Origin: Coenobita brevimanus
Taxonomy: Eukaryota > Arthropoda > Malacostraca > Decapoda > Coenobitidae
DNA: 64,000 bases
Assembly (NCBI GenBank): GCA_032717465.1
Contig: CM064697.1
Coordinates: 4,646,001-4,710,000 of the forward strand
Direction of reading: 5' to 3'
Shown here: positions 1 to 10,515 of the stretch, piece after piece
Layout: the number at the start of each line of letters is the position of its first letter
Position numbering within the stretch: the stretch's first letter is position 1
The notes under the pieces: generated by a model
Databases searched by the model: none
The model's input: the letters and a program-made list of their open reading frames with translations, nothing else
Told to the model about the DNA's origin: nothing
Made by a program: the position numbers and the translations under genes

Positions 1-1859
1 GAGGGATCTACATGTAGAGAGGAAGAGAAAGGTGAAAGATTAGTAAGAGAAAGAAGAGAGTGGATGAGGAATTTGGAAGTAATTTGAGTGTACTGTAAAG
101 TGGAGGGAATGTAAGAGAATATTCTGGAAAGAGGTAAAGAGAGTAAGACTGGGTGAAAAAGAAGTAAGCTGGAGAATGAAAGATAAAAATGGTAGACTGC
201 TATTGGAGAAGGGAGAAAAAGTGAGCAAATGGAGAGAACACTTTCAAGAATTGTTAAATATAGAGAATGAAAGTAATTTGAGGATAAGTGGCTGGGAGAA
301 GGAGGGAGATGAGAAGAGATGAAGAAATCTAGTAGGATGGAAGTAGTGGAAGCAATGAAGAAGGTCAAAATGGGGAAATCCCCATGAATTGATGGACTCT
401 GGTGAAATGCCAAAGCATGGGGGAGAGATAGTAGTAGAGTGGATGTGGTAGATGTGCAGATTGGCCTGGGAGGAAGGTAGAGTCCCGGAGGATTGGATGT
501 CAGGTATAGTTATTCCCCTGTATGAAGGAAAAGGGGAAAAAGAAGTGTGTGGTAATCATAGGGGCATTTGTCTTCTTAGTATAATAGGAAAAGTGTATGG
601 TAGGATACTTATTGAAAGTGGTAGGGAAATAACAGAAATTAGTTGGTGAAGAACAGGGAGGTTTTTAGGAAGGGAACAGGTTAAGATAATCAGTTGTAGG
701 TCTTCAGTAGAAAAGCTTCTAGAGAAGGGAAAAGTTGTATGCAGCCTTTGTGGATCTGGAGAAAGCATATGACAGGGTGGATAGACAAGGAATGTGGAAA
801 ATGATAAGAATATATGGAGTAGATGGAAAGTTGGTGAATGCTTCGAAGAGTATTTTTTAGGGTGCTAAGGCTGCAGTGCATGTGGATAGTGAATTGAGTG
901 AATTTTTCCATTTGAATGTTGGAATGAACAGGGATGTTCTATGTCTCCATGGTTGTTCAGTCTGTATATGGATGGGGTTATAAAAGATATACAAGGTAGG
1001 GCAGTGGATGTTGGAGCATCATTAATGAGAGAGGGCAATGTTTGGAAATTCCCTGTACTGTTGTTTGGAGATGATACTGTATTGTTAAGTGAAGATGAAG
1101 GAGAACTGCAAGCCTTGGTGAATGAGTTTGGAAGTGTGTGTAAGAAACAGAATCTAAAGGTGAATGTAGGGAAGTGTAAAGTTATGGCCTTTGAGAGAAA
1201 TGAAGTCACTGGAAGGACAGTGATGTTGGATGATCAGGGAATGGAAAATGTAAGTGCACATAAGTACTTGGGTGGTGTGATGAGTGAGGATGGAAGTTTG
1301 AAGGGTGAAGTGCTTGAAAGGGTACGACAAGGAAGAAAGGTTGTTGGTTCCTTGAAGGCTGTGGTAAACAGGGAAGTGAACATGGAAGTAAAAAACCCGC
1401 TGCATGAGAGTATTGTGATACCAGCTTTAACGTATGGAAGTGATGCATGGGCTATGTTGGAAGGACACAAGTCAGGAGTGAGAGCAATGGAAATGAGTTA
1501 GTTGTGAGGAGCATGGGGAGTTACATTGAGAGACAGGGTGATAAATGAGGAAGTGAAGGAGGATTGTGGTGTGGATGTGGATGTGATAGGAAGCATTAGG
1601 AGAAACACATTGAGGTGTTTTGGCCATGTGAAGAGGATGGAGAGCAAGAAATTAACAAGGAGAGTATTTGAGTGAGGTGGAGGGGGGGCGGGAGTGAGGG
1701 GGGGAGGCCAAGGATGAGATGGAGTGGAGAATTATATGAGAGAGAGGGGTGTGAGCTGGGAGCAGGGCAGTGAAATGGCAAGCGACTGGGTGACATAGCA
1801 GCTGTTTGTTTGTTGTCATCCCTTACAAGATTAAAGCATTTTGCAATAGATAGATAGAT
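1..1859 (+). mobile_element. LINE A copy 1 (non-LTR retrotransposon), decayed, 5' end outside window
   Basis: A non-LTR retrotransposon runs in from the left edge. Reverse-transcriptase pieces appear in several frames: a block at 452-649 with WEEGRVPEDWMSGIVIPLY, and the catalytic-domain half at 941-1501, which begins MSPWLFSLYMDGVIK and continues past a degenerate catalytic box (FGDD in place of FADD). The C-terminal zone with LTYGSDAWAM follows. Frameshifts and stops separate the pieces, so it is dead. The 3' end at about 1830-1858 is the family's hallmark: a short conserved tail followed by a TAGA microsatellite. The clade (RTE-, Jockey- or CR1-related) cannot be settled without a phylogeny. 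Confidence 0.88.
941..1501 (+). pseudogene. Reverse transcriptase C-terminal half (LINE A copy 1)
   Basis: This is a 186-codon open stretch inside LINE A copy 1. It starts at the B/C block of the reverse transcriptase (MSPWLFSLYMDGVI), passes the catalytic box, here LLFGDDTVLLSED with Gly where other copies have Ala, and ends after the thumb/C-terminal region (YGSDAWAMLEGHKSGVRAMEMS). The upstream fingers domain lies in other frames, so this is a fragment of a broken ORF. The same region is open in the copies at 4048-4617 and 18028-18864 on the other strand. Confidence 0.8.
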
Positions 1860-1959
1860 AGTTTTTTTTTTTGTACTGAATATCAGTTGGCACTATACAG
1901 TGAGATAGGTTGGTGTTTTGTTTGTTTTGGTAATTATTGTAAGCAGTTTTGTTCCTTAC

Positions 1960-2080
1960 ATGACAATAAGTGGGTTAGCGGATAATTAGTGCCCTTCCGT
2001 GTAAAACAACAAACTTGTAGACAGCCACCCCTTACGGGATAATGGTATCTGCCTGTAAAGAGATAGGTAGATAGATTTCA
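1960..2080 (+). mobile_element. Short element sharing the LINE A 3' tail (SINE candidate)
   Basis: About 45 bases at 2020-2075 match the LINE A 3' end, including CCACCCCTTACGGGAT and an imperfect GATA tail. The preceding 50 bases (TTAGTGCCCTTCCGTGTAAAAC region) do not match LINE A. They resemble the segment at about 22350-22450, which carries the same tail. Two copies with a common non-LINE body and a LINE tail suggest a SINE that borrows the LINE A 3' end. This is inferred from two copies only. Confidence 0.45.
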
Positions 2081-2166
2081 GAACTCCTGACTTTGTTTTG
2101 TGCTAGTGTGAAAATTCATTTTGTTAAGTTTTCACAATGAACTATTTGTTTTCAGGCATTGGAGGG

Positions 2167-2233
2167 ATGGCTGACCCAATGTTTGTAGCCCAGCGCAACA
2201 ACAACCAACTATCCCTCAACATCAGCGATGTCA
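2167..2233 (+). CDS. dorsal: Dorsal-class NF-kB, coding segment 1 (N-terminus)
   Basis: This is the first recognisable coding segment of the Rel/NF-kB gene, encoding MADPMFVAQRNNNQLSLNIS-DV. The exon probably begins at 2156 after a pyrimidine-rich acceptor (tgttttcag). The first ATG inside it is at 2167. An in-frame upstream ATG at 2137 exists if that acceptor is not used. The donor at 2234 (gtaggt) leaves phase 1. Joining to 15942 completes an Ile codon and reads DVIDVIGQDVEYAP, a natural continuation. This N-terminal leader lies outside the DNA-binding domain. No promoter or upstream non-coding exon could be identified to the left, where LINE A occupies the sequence. Confidence 0.82.
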
Positions 2234-2239
2234 GTAGGT

Positions 2240-3510
2240 GTCACCTGACTCTCAGTTTACCTTGGTAGGATGTGCCTTTCATCTTTATTGTATATGTTCT
2301 GCATTTGCAGTTATCCTCATGATGTATTACACACTTGTCTCCTCTCCAAGTCAAAGCTTCAAAAAATATAAAACAATGTCTTAAGAGCAGTAACAGGATG
2401 CACAAACAACAAGTACTGTACAGATCATTTGCGTGAAGAAACAAATACTCCCAGTCAAGGGTTATGTGAATGTGCGAGGTACACAGTTCATATCTTTGCT
2501 TCAGTTCAAGGTCCATCTCACCCATGTAAATTAATGTTGCATCATCTCTCACTACAGGAAAACAGTCACCCAGTACTACAGAGTGTCCCAGTAACATTCA
2601 TCCCTCTCTACCTGACACTGCCTATCACAGTACAGTACTTACAGACAAATAGCCTTCCCACCCATCCGAAGTCGTCAGCCAAACAGCATCCTTCATGAAC
2701 CACCACCAGCATTTCACCCCTCAGAAAATACTCTGCCCAGAGGGACATTAATGGACATAGCTGGACTGCTCTGTGACCATCACCCTACCATGCTCCAGTA
2801 CCAGTACAAAATTCAACTCACAATCTGCTTTGCCCACACTCCAGCAGAGCCCCATAATACAATGCAGTTATTCACTCCATGTGCCACACTATCACTGTAC
2901 AGGTAGTCCTTCAGCCTAACCTCAGCAAAAGATCTGTGGAAGTGCCTGGTTCAGTGGCTGGTTTCCTGCCATATACTGCATTCATGTCTCATTGAGCTTT
3001 GGGGTTTCAGCAACAGTAAGGGCGTATCTACACGTATCCTCGAACATGTTGACAACACAGCTGGCAACATGTTTTAATGCTGCTCTGAGTTTACTGGCAG
3101 CAAAGGTGATGTGATAAATGTGTCCATAAGTGGCAGCTAAGACTTCATGATGGTAACAACATGATCTGGACGCTGCTGTTCCAAGCATATTTGCAGCTTG
3201 TTCGTTATTGTGTTGTTTACATGTTGCCAACACTTATTCCAGCACATGTGTGGATGCACCCTAACAATAACAACAGCTTTGTCATGTTGCACAGTTTCAG
3301 TAATTATAAGGAAAGGTACTGGCAAGGGATGTCTTTCCTTGGTGGCACCAGTATAACCAGGCAACAATGTCTCTCGTCTCCTTCCCTCCCCTTTGCAAAT
3401 AGGATGGTGGAGTGCAGAAGGGCAGCTTCAACTTATAGTCTTCTAAATGCACTTTCAGATAAGCCTGCGGTTACAGCAGTAATGATGAGTGCTGACTGGT
3501 ATGGCATTCC
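2240..3510. other. Intronic sequence without recognised features
   Basis: Open reading frames here are short, overlapping and on both strands. They show no recognised domain and no paired splice signals consistent with the dorsal phases. Nothing in it is supported as a gene. Confidence 0.5.
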
Positions 3511-3797
3511 AAATATAGATCTATCTATTTATCTGTCTATTGCAAGACACCTCAATCCTGTTCAGGGTGGCCATAAACAAATCGCCTCCACGTCGCCCTG
3601 TCCCCCGCGATTTCACTGCCCTGCTCCAAACTCACCCCCCCCTCCTCTCATATACCTCTCCACCCTATCCCTCCATCTCATCCTCAGCCTCCCCCTCCCT
3701 GCTCACATACACTCTTTTCGTCAGTCTTTCACCCTCCATCCTCTCCACATGGCCAAACCACCTCATTGTATTCCTCCTAACGCTTCCTATCACATCC

Positions 3798-3956
3798 GGG
3801 AGCGCGGTAGCTCGGTGGTAGGGTGTCGGGCTCGTAATCGTGAGGTTGCAAGTTCGCGCCCCGCCCGGTGGCTGCCGTGCTGGGAGGGGTAGTGCTCTCC
3901 TGTAACCCTAGCAGGGCTATATGATCTGATGAGGTCTAGCTCGGGGATTAATCCCT
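3798..3956 (+). mobile_element. tRNA-derived SINE inserted in LINE A copy 2, with 14-bp target duplication
   Basis: The unit begins with a tRNA-like head. It contains an A box (TAGCTCGGTGG), an anticodon-loop-like CTCGTAA (as in tRNA-Thr-CGT) and a B box (AGTTCGCGCCC), followed by an unrelated roughly 85-bp body. It is bounded by perfect direct repeats TTCCTATCACATCC at 3784-3797 and 3957-3970. Removing it restores the LINE A sequence seen in the copy at 17423-19781. It is a SINE and not a functional tRNA gene. Confidence 0.9.
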
Positions 3957-4047
3957 TTCCTATCACATCCACATCCACACCACAACGCTCCTTTATATCC
4001 TCATTTGTCAGCCTGTCTCTTCACATGACTCCACAGGCTCCTCTTAA

Positions 4048-4617
4048 TTAACTCATTTCCACTGCTCTCACTCTTGACTTGTGTCCTTGCAACAGTGTCC
4101 AAGCTTCACTTCCATATGTTAGAGTTGGTATCACAATACTGTCATGTAGTAACTTTTTCACTTCCATGCCCACTTCCCTGTTTCTTATCACTGCTTTCAA
4201 GGAACCAGCAACCCTTCTTCCCTGCTGTACCCTTTCAAGTACTTCACCCTCCAAACCTCCATCCTTACTCATCACATTACCCAAGTACTTAAACGTACTC
4301 ACATTTTCCAATTCCTCACCATCCAACCTCGCTGTACATTCACTGACTTCACCTCTCTCAAAGACCATCACTTTACTCTTCCCTACATTCACCTTTAGAT
4401 TCCCTTTCTTACACACACTCCCAAACTCATCCACCAAGCCTTGCAGCTCCCCTTCGTCTTCACTCAACAACACAGTATCATCTGCAAACAACAGTACAGG
4501 GAGTTTCCAAACACTACCCTCTCTCATCAGGGCCATTCCAACAGCCACTACCCTACCTTGTACCTCTTTTATTACCCCATCCATTACAGATTGAACAACC
4601 ATGGAGTCATGACACAT
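4048..4617 (-). pseudogene. Reverse transcriptase C-terminal half (LINE A copy 2)
   Basis: This 189-codon open stretch carries the intact catalytic box LLFADDTVLLSEDEGE. The thumb region follows (KVNVGKSKVMVFERGEV, FKYLGNVMSKDGG), then the family C-terminus (IPTLTYGSEAWTLLQGHKSR). It is separated from the N-terminal half (4715-5275) by disruptions around 4617-4715, so no full-length protein is encoded. It closely resembles the stretch at 17752-18864. Confidence 0.82.
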
Positions 4618-4714
4618 CCCAGTTTCAACCCAACCTTCAAGGAGAAAAATTCACTCAATTCACCATCCACACGCACTGCAGCTTTAGCACCATCATACAT
4701 ACTCTTCACAGCAT

Positions 4715-5275
4715 TCAACAACTTCCATCTACTCCATATATTCTTAATACTTTCCACAATCTTTGTCTATCGACCCTGTCATATGCTTTCTCCAAATCCA
4801 TGAAAGCTGCATACAACTTCTTTCCCTTCTCTAGAAACTTTTCCACTGAAGATCTAAAAATGAGTATCTGGTGTACACAATCTCTTCCCATCCTAAAGCC
4901 TCCCTGTTCTTCTCCAACTAATTCCACAGTTCTTTCTCTAACTCTGTCAATAATGATCTTACCATACACTTTTCCTATTATACTAAGAAGACAAATGCCC
5001 CTTTGATAAATGCACACTTCATTTTCCCTTTTTCCTTTGTACAAGGGAATAATTATACCTGACTTCCAATCCTCCGGGACTCTACCTTCCTCCCAGGCCA
5101 ATCTCCACATATTCCACGTCCATTCTACTACTATCTGTCCCCCATGCTTCAGCATTTCACTACACACTCCATCAATTCCTGGGGCTTTCCCCAATTTAAC
5201 TTTCTTCATTGCTTCCACAACTTCTATCCTACCGATTTCTTCCTGTCTTCTCACCTCCCTCCTTCTCCCAGCCAT
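4715..5275 (-). pseudogene. Reverse transcriptase N-terminal half (LINE A copy 2)
   Basis: This 186-codon open stretch covers the fingers and first palm motifs: APGIDGVCSEMLKHGG, EDWKSGIIIPLYKG, GICLLSIIGKVYG, EQGGFRMGRDCVHQI and FMDLEKAYDRVDRQRLWKVL. The order matches non-LTR retrotransposon reverse transcriptases. The upstream linker and endonuclease are absent because the copy is 5'-truncated near 5326. Confidence 0.82.
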
Positions 5276-5326
5276 TCCCCAGCCACTTATGCTCGCATTA
5301 CTCCCATCCTCTGTTCAGCAATTCAA

Positions 5327-5362
5327 AAATATATATATACTGTATATATATATATATATATA
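5327..5362. repeat. TA microsatellite at a transposon boundary
   Basis: An interrupted run of TA dinucleotides lies between the truncated 5' end of LINE A copy 2 and the CAGTAATCC terminus at 5363. Confidence 0.85.
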
Positions 5363-6618
5363 CAGTAATCCTTGTACTTTCTGGACGCCCACTTTCCGGA
5401 CACCCCACTTACCAGACATTGTGGGCCTGGCCCTTCGGAACCCAAAAATGGCCAAAAAAAAGAAAAAAATCTTCAAAAAATCCTAATTTTTTCCCACCCA
5501 TAATTTGAAATTACCGCGCGGCACCGAACAGCTGTTACATCACAGACCCTTCACCCCTTCCTTCCTCCCCCCAACCCCCTCAGGGTTGCCATTTGGTATT
5601 TTTCATTACCAAATGTGGGCCAATTTGTAATGAAAAATTCGTTGGGTAATGAATCAGAATAATGCATTACCAAACGGTTTTTCACATGTATGATGATGCA
5701 CAGGATGGAGATGGTAGATTGTCTGCTCTCTCTGATTAATCTGCTAGCCAACATAGTGTGAAAATAATCAACATTCTGTTATTATGAGGAGAGTGATTAC
5801 ATGTATTTCCACTTGTATATATAATTAGTGAAGAATAAATGCTTCCTTTAAGAATTTGGTAATGAAAATTGAGGAATTTGGTAATGTGGCCAAGTTCAGA
5901 TCTGGCAACCCTGTTCCCAGTTACTGCCTAACCTTTGTTCAGGGAAGACGTCCATCGTAATCGATGCCGCACGTGCTCGTTTTTTGTGAATAAAACAGTG
6001 AATAAACCGCAGTACCTCGCCACTAGACCACATGGGAATTTACAGTGTTGTGCAGTGTTATGAAATTTAGAGTGCAAAGGATTAACTGTGGAGTGAGTGT
6101 GGAGTGCAAAGTGGCAGTTGAAATGGCAGTTGAAACTGGTGTGGTTCAGTTAAGAAGAATGTGCAGTGTTAATCAATTATAATTCACAGTGCAAAGAATT
6201 AAGTGTAGCACAACACTGGATTAGTGTTGGATTACTGTACATGCTTCAAGAGCATTTTCACAACTACCAGAGCATTAGAGAGTTAGACGAGACGGCCACA
6301 GACATGCTGTAAGTACAGTACAGTACCCTGTTTGTTGCTAGGCCTAAGTATTTTCCATACTCACTTCTAATTCCTCATTGTCTGGTTCCTTTTCATTTAT
6401 TTCATGCTTTATGTCCATTCATGGTGTGAATAGGGTCTTAAATAGGTTTAAATAAGTACTATGCATGTCTGGTAGGGAGTTATTTAGGTGGCTTTCAAAG
6501 TTAGGCTGGGTTAGGGTCCATAAGTACCAGTCCAGCAGTCAGAGGCCCACTTTCCAGACGGGACCACTTTCCGGACATGCCTTTGGCTCTATTACACTGG
6601 ATAGTGGAGGGATTACTG
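5363..6618. mobile_element. Non-autonomous Tigger/pogo-like DNA transposon (T1) with a nested MITE
   Basis: The element is bounded by related inverted termini (CAGTAATCC at 5363, GGATTACTG at 6618) and by TA on each side, as in Tc1/mariner-type insertions. Subterminal copies of a CCACTTTCCGGACA-type motif occur near both ends. It encodes no transposase. The relatives at 11774-12638 (reverse orientation) and about 22465-23065 (partial) share the interior, for example ACCACATGGGAATTTACAGT. A 333-bp MITE is nested at 5581-5913. Confidence 0.85.
5581..5913. mobile_element. 333-bp MITE nested in T1 (TIR CAGGGTTGCCA)
   Basis: CAGGGTTGCCA at 5581 is the inverted complement of TGGCAACCCTG ending at 5913. 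The interior is AT-rich and repeats a TTTGGTAATG-like motif. Related copies of T1 lack this block, which supports a later insertion. The target duplication is not clear, so the superfamily is left open. Confidence 0.75.
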
Positions 6619-6631
6619 TATATATATATAT

Positions 6632-7030
6632 CATCATCATCGTCATCAGCCGTTTGAGTATCCATTCAGGACCGGCCTATCCCGACCAAGGTCGGGACGA
6701 TACAGCCAATGTATCTCTACCAAGTGGCTTAGGCTGTCTGGTAGAGATTGTATGTAGGGTGAGAAGTGCTTGTAAGTGTAACTGTAGTGTTGGAGTGGCT
6801 TTGGATGTGTGTGTAGCCTGTGAACCAAGTGTAATTGGCCTGCGCAAGCCGTCTGGGTGCAAGCATACTTTATAGTAAGTGACACTGGTTCAACCACAGC
6901 ACCCCTTGTGTCCTCCAATGCAGTACGTGACCGGGTGAACACTCCCAAAGTTTATTACCCTGGTGGGGCACGAACTCTGGTTCACCTGTGTACGAAACGC
7001 ACACTCTACAATTGTGCCACAGAGGCTCCA
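6632..7030 (-). mobile_element. tRNA-derived SINE, minus strand, with ATG-rich tail
   Basis: On the minus strand the unit begins near 7030 with GAGCCTCTGTGGCACAATTG (A-box region) and has a B-box-like AGTTCGTGCCCC about 45 bases later. A roughly 300-bp body follows, ending in an ATG/ATC trinucleotide run at 6632-6650. The tRNA-like head, body and simple tail are the standard SINE layout. A TA run abuts its 5' end. Confidence 0.7.
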
Positions 7031-7064
7031 TATATATATATATATATATATATTGTTTTTGTTT

Positions 7065-8689
7065 TCAGTTTCACTATTGATGCTCTGACATGCTTGCATG
7101 TTGGCCTTGGCCACCTAATGGCGACTCTCCATTCTGCTCAATCTCTGGCAGCTTCAGTAATTAGTCCTTTAACCCTGAAGTCATACTCCATGACCTTATC
7201 CCAGGTCTTTTTCAGTCTGCCTCTCACTACCCTATCCCCAACATTAACACTGCTCGCTTTCTGCACCCAATTATTATCCCCCATCCTCTTCACATGCCCA
7301 AACCATCTCAATTTATCTCACCTCATCACAACACCAATACAATCCAATCCCATCCTACCTCTCAACACTTCCATCGTAAACCTAGCTCCTCCAGGCCTTG
7401 CACTCAAGGACGCACTGCACGTCCACCTAATCATTGCCATTTCTGTATGTTTGAGCCTGCAAATATCCTATCCCTTTACTGCCGAGGTCTCACTGCCATA
7501 CAGCTTTACACTCCTAACACATCCCACATACAATAATCCCTTAGCACAGAGGGAGAGCCCTCCCAGTGTCAGGAGTGGCAACAGCTCCCCGAACTTCTTC
7601 CAGCCACTCCTCACTATAGCCACTGAGCTAGCTCCTGCTGCACCTCCAGCACATAACATGTCTCCCAAATAACAACTCTCATCCACACACTCAAGAGACT
7701 CACCAGTAAATTCAGTCATTTCATGCCTGGCAATGTCCACATGCTTTCCCCAAACACCGCACACGTGTAGTCAGCATTATCTCGCAGTGTACCTCTAATA
7801 CGACTACATCTGTTATGCACTGACTTATCACAAACACTGCATAAGATCGAATTACTTCGCACACCCTACTGACAAATTGCCCATGACCACTCTCCCTCCT
7901 CTGACAGTACCACCCCCAGCCCTGGATACCATCACTTTTGTTGTATCTGCATTTACTCTTAAGCCCTTGTGCCCATACCATCTCTCCACGTCCTAAATCT
8001 CTCCTCCACCTCCCGTTCATTCTCTGCAACCAACACCATCAGCATACAATATCTTCCACAGGAGTTCATTTCTGAAATCCATGTGAGAGGGCTTCAAGTA
8101 CCATGATAAACAACAAGGGGCTCAAGACTGACCCCTGATGCACACCAGCATTCATAGAAAACTCATCACTCAAATCTCCATTCATCCTTACCTGGGTGTG
8201 AGCACCCACATACAGTACATGGTCATAATGACCCTAACCACAAGGGGCTTAAGACTGACCCCTGATGCACACCAGCATTCATTGAAAACTCATCACTCAA
8301 ATCTCCATTCATCCTTACCTGGGTGTGAGCACCCACATACATGGTCATAATGACCCTAACCAGCCACTCCTCAATCCTAAGCTTTCTCATTGCCCACTTC
8401 ACCACCCCTCCAGGGACTCTGTCAAAGGCCTTCTCCAAATCAACAAAAACAAAGTACAGTTCCCTTTTCTTTCCTATCTATTTTTCCTGAAGCTGTCGCA
8501 TAGTGAATATGGCATCAGTGGTCTCTTTGCCTGGCATAAAACCAAGCTGCATCTCATCAATAGTCACTCTATCTAGTCATATCTTCTAGAATGCTCTCCA
8601 TTACCTTCATTATCTGGTCTGAAAGCTTTATGCCTTTATAATTTCCTCTTTTCAGGGCATCACCCTTCCCCTTGTACACATTTACAGCA
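7065..8689 (-). mobile_element. LINE B, 3' part, minus strand
   Basis: A second non-LTR retrotransposon family. Reverse-transcriptase blocks are readable: 8223-8438 (MEKAFDRVPGGVVKWAMRKL and GVHQGSVLSP) and 7468-7764 (C-terminal region with CYLGDMLCAGGA and KLYGSETSAV). The 3' end is near 7065. Two other copies share it (about 32880-33170 and 48440-48870), each with the motif CATGCTTGCATG or a near variant. The copy is interrupted on its 5' side by the DNA transposon at 8690-9301. Confidence 0.85.
8113..8361. repeat. Tandem duplication (~127 bp) inside LINE B
   Basis: Two adjacent copies (8113-8239 and 8240-8361) of a segment within the LINE B reverse transcriptase differ by a 5-bp insertion and a few substitutions. 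The duplication explains a local breakdown of the reading frame. Confidence 0.85.
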
Positions 8690-9301
8690 CAGTCAAGTCG
8701 CGTAATCTGCGACAATTAGAGACTGGTACCTACCCATGGATTACGAATTCTGCAGTTTACAAAGTTAAGAACCATTGGGGGAAAAGGATATTTAGTCTGG
8801 ACCCTCATGGAACCCCCCTACAGCACCCCATTTATGCCCTTCTCCACTCGAATAACGTCCAAATGCTGCTGATAACTGAGAGGAGCCCTCTTTTTGGACC
8901 CCAGCTGGGTCAAATGTCGCTTTTGGAGGTTTGGGCCGTCCATAACAGAGCCCAGGGAGAGGTAACCTTGACAAAAAAAAAAGGCCAGGTAACGCTCAGA
9001 ACTCATGGGGGAACACACGTGGTTGGTGGGACAGGAGGTAAACAAAACATGGCAACTGTAGTGTGCACACTTGCCACCAGTTCCGGGCTGTGATAGGCTG
9101 CTGGGTCTAGGTTTTCTGTGATTGGCTAGCATCCGTGGAATACATCATTGGTGCCTGGATATTATAAATCTCCTCGGAAGTGAGCCACTTTGGAACTGAG
9201 GAATCGCATTTTTCGTGTTTTTTCCACAGAATAAAGAAATAGGGACTGGTTGGGTAAACTATTGTGGATTACAAAGATACGTTAATTAGGCAACTTGACT
9301 G
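8690..9301. mobile_element. Non-autonomous DNA transposon (T7, TIR CAGTCAAGT) inside LINE B
   Basis: CAGTCAAGTCGCGTAATC at 8690 is mirrored by ATTAGGCAACTTGACTG ending at 9301. The right flank is TA and the left is a decayed CA. LINE B coding sequence resumes on the other side (9303-9349, reading back through a VPDDWL-like block), so T7 split a pre-existing LINE. No transposase is encoded; open frames inside T7 are incidental. Confidence 0.82.
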
Positions 9302-9302
9302 T

Positions 9303-9349
9303 ACACTCTTCAGCCAGTCATCTGGGACAACACTCTTGTACTCATATAT
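9303..9349 (-). mobile_element. LINE B, continuation beyond T7
   Basis: On the minus strand this short piece encodes a VVPDDWLKS-like block typical of the start of the reverse transcriptase. It joins the sequence at 8687 once T7 is removed. It is cut at about 9350 by the next DNA transposon. Confidence 0.65.
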
Positions 9350-9352
9350 ATA

Positions 9353-10280
9353 CAGTTCTCCCTCCTTGTACGATGTTTCGTTTTACGGTGTTTCGCATTT
9401 ATGATAATTCTTCTTTAGTACCAATCATTCGTTTTACAATTGAGCTCCCCCACATTTACAGTTGGTAATGTGGAGAAATCCCGTGTCACAGGCAGATCAC
9501 CTGAGATTTGCATCGCATACCCACCCTGCCCACACAATTTCTTGCACTTCTGCTAACCAAGTATCACTGGTTCCGAGACAGTTCGCCATCAAGTCAATTC
9601 GCCCTCAAAACATGGATGATTCCCCGTCAGGACAATTCACACCCTGGATGATTCCCCGTCATTCTATAAATATACTTATTATTAATTAATCAATACTTTA
9701 ATACCTATATTTCAGGGGGATCCATCAAAGTCTATGTTCAGTAGCATAGGCTTTGGATATTATTTATTAGTTGCACCTTTAGTCAATAATTAACTTGTCT
9801 CTTCCTCGCAGTAGTCACCTTTGAATTATATTCTAGCGTCATCCATAGCTGTCTTCATTAGTGACTGCGAATTATCATGTTATTTTTGTGATGGCGAATT
9901 GTCCCGAAACCACATCACTGCCCAGTCTCGCCCGCACGCTAGTTCAGCTTGCAACTGCCGTGCATCTGTGTGCCACAGTGCCCAGGATATTATTATTTTT
10001 CCTGTTCTTCATACTGCACCGTATTTCATGTCATTGTTTATGCTATTTCATGTCTTCATGTTTGCAAACATACATTCATATGTGATTTGGATGCACTACA
10101 ATACATAAAGCCTCACTATGATTGCATATTAGATCACTTGTATGGGTGTTGGGTTTCTTATATGCTAGTCCAGGAACACATCCGTATTTTTCCTATTAAA
10201 CCTTAAGATCGCTATACGATATTTTGGTATAAGATTGCCTTTCTAGGAACGCATACTTATCGTAAAGCAAGGGAGACCTG
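9353..10280. mobile_element. Non-autonomous DNA transposon (T6, TIR CAGnTCTCCCT)
   Basis: CAGTTCTCCCTCCTTGTACG at 9353 and the inverted terminus ending GGGAGACCTG at 10280 are each flanked by TA. The interior is shared, in opposite orientation, with the shorter element at 52313-52996 (for example GTATGCGTTCCTAGAAAGGC next to one end). It encodes nothing and is a probable Tigger-like non-autonomous family. Confidence 0.85.
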
Positions 10281-10515
10281 TACATGGGTACATCACCACT
10301 TTTTTTCATGCTGACACTCATCGACATACCTGTACGTTTTGCAATTGCGAGGTCTGTCATTTGCACACTTTTCAAGTTTCCGCATGTGATTTTTGGTAGG
10401 CATATGCAGGAGACCTTCCGCTACCTGCTGCCAAGTGGGGACACTCCCCAACCCGCATGACCCCTGCACGCCATTGTCTCGGTCACTCATCTGTTAGCAG
10501 TGACCCAGTAAAGTC

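Larger units (their letters stand above)
3521..5326 (-). mobile_element. LINE A copy 2, 5'-truncated, with a nested SINE
   Basis: A minus-strand non-LTR retrotransposon. Its 3' end (GATA tail) is at about 3521-3545. Its truncated 5' end abuts a TA microsatellite at about 5327. Two long open pieces remain: 4715-5275 (fingers/palm, with APGIDGVCSEMLKHGG and MDLEKAYDRVDRQ) and 4048-4617 (FADDTVLLSEDEG onward). The catalytic FADD is intact here. A 159-bp tRNA-derived SINE has inserted near the 3' end (3798-3956). Confidence 0.9.

Noticed and set aside
3798..3870. tRNA-Thr-like gene
   Set aside because: It has A and B boxes but sits as the head of a 159-bp element with target duplications, so it is a SINE.
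3161..3892. A 243-codon plus-strand open frame
   Set aside because: It runs across unique sequence into the antisense strand of LINE A and into a SINE. It has no domain, and the open stretch is the shadow of the retrotransposon reading frame.
4079..4594. Long open frames antisense to the LINE A reverse transcriptase (also 17822-18616, 18782-19663, 62810-63325)
   Set aside because: They mirror the coding strand of the reverse transcriptase and carry no recognisable domain; the low-complexity Ser/Thr/Pro content is a codon-complement artefact.
6857..7672. A 271-codon plus-strand frame
   Set aside because: It crosses a SINE, a TA repeat and the antisense of LINE B, and no domain is seen.
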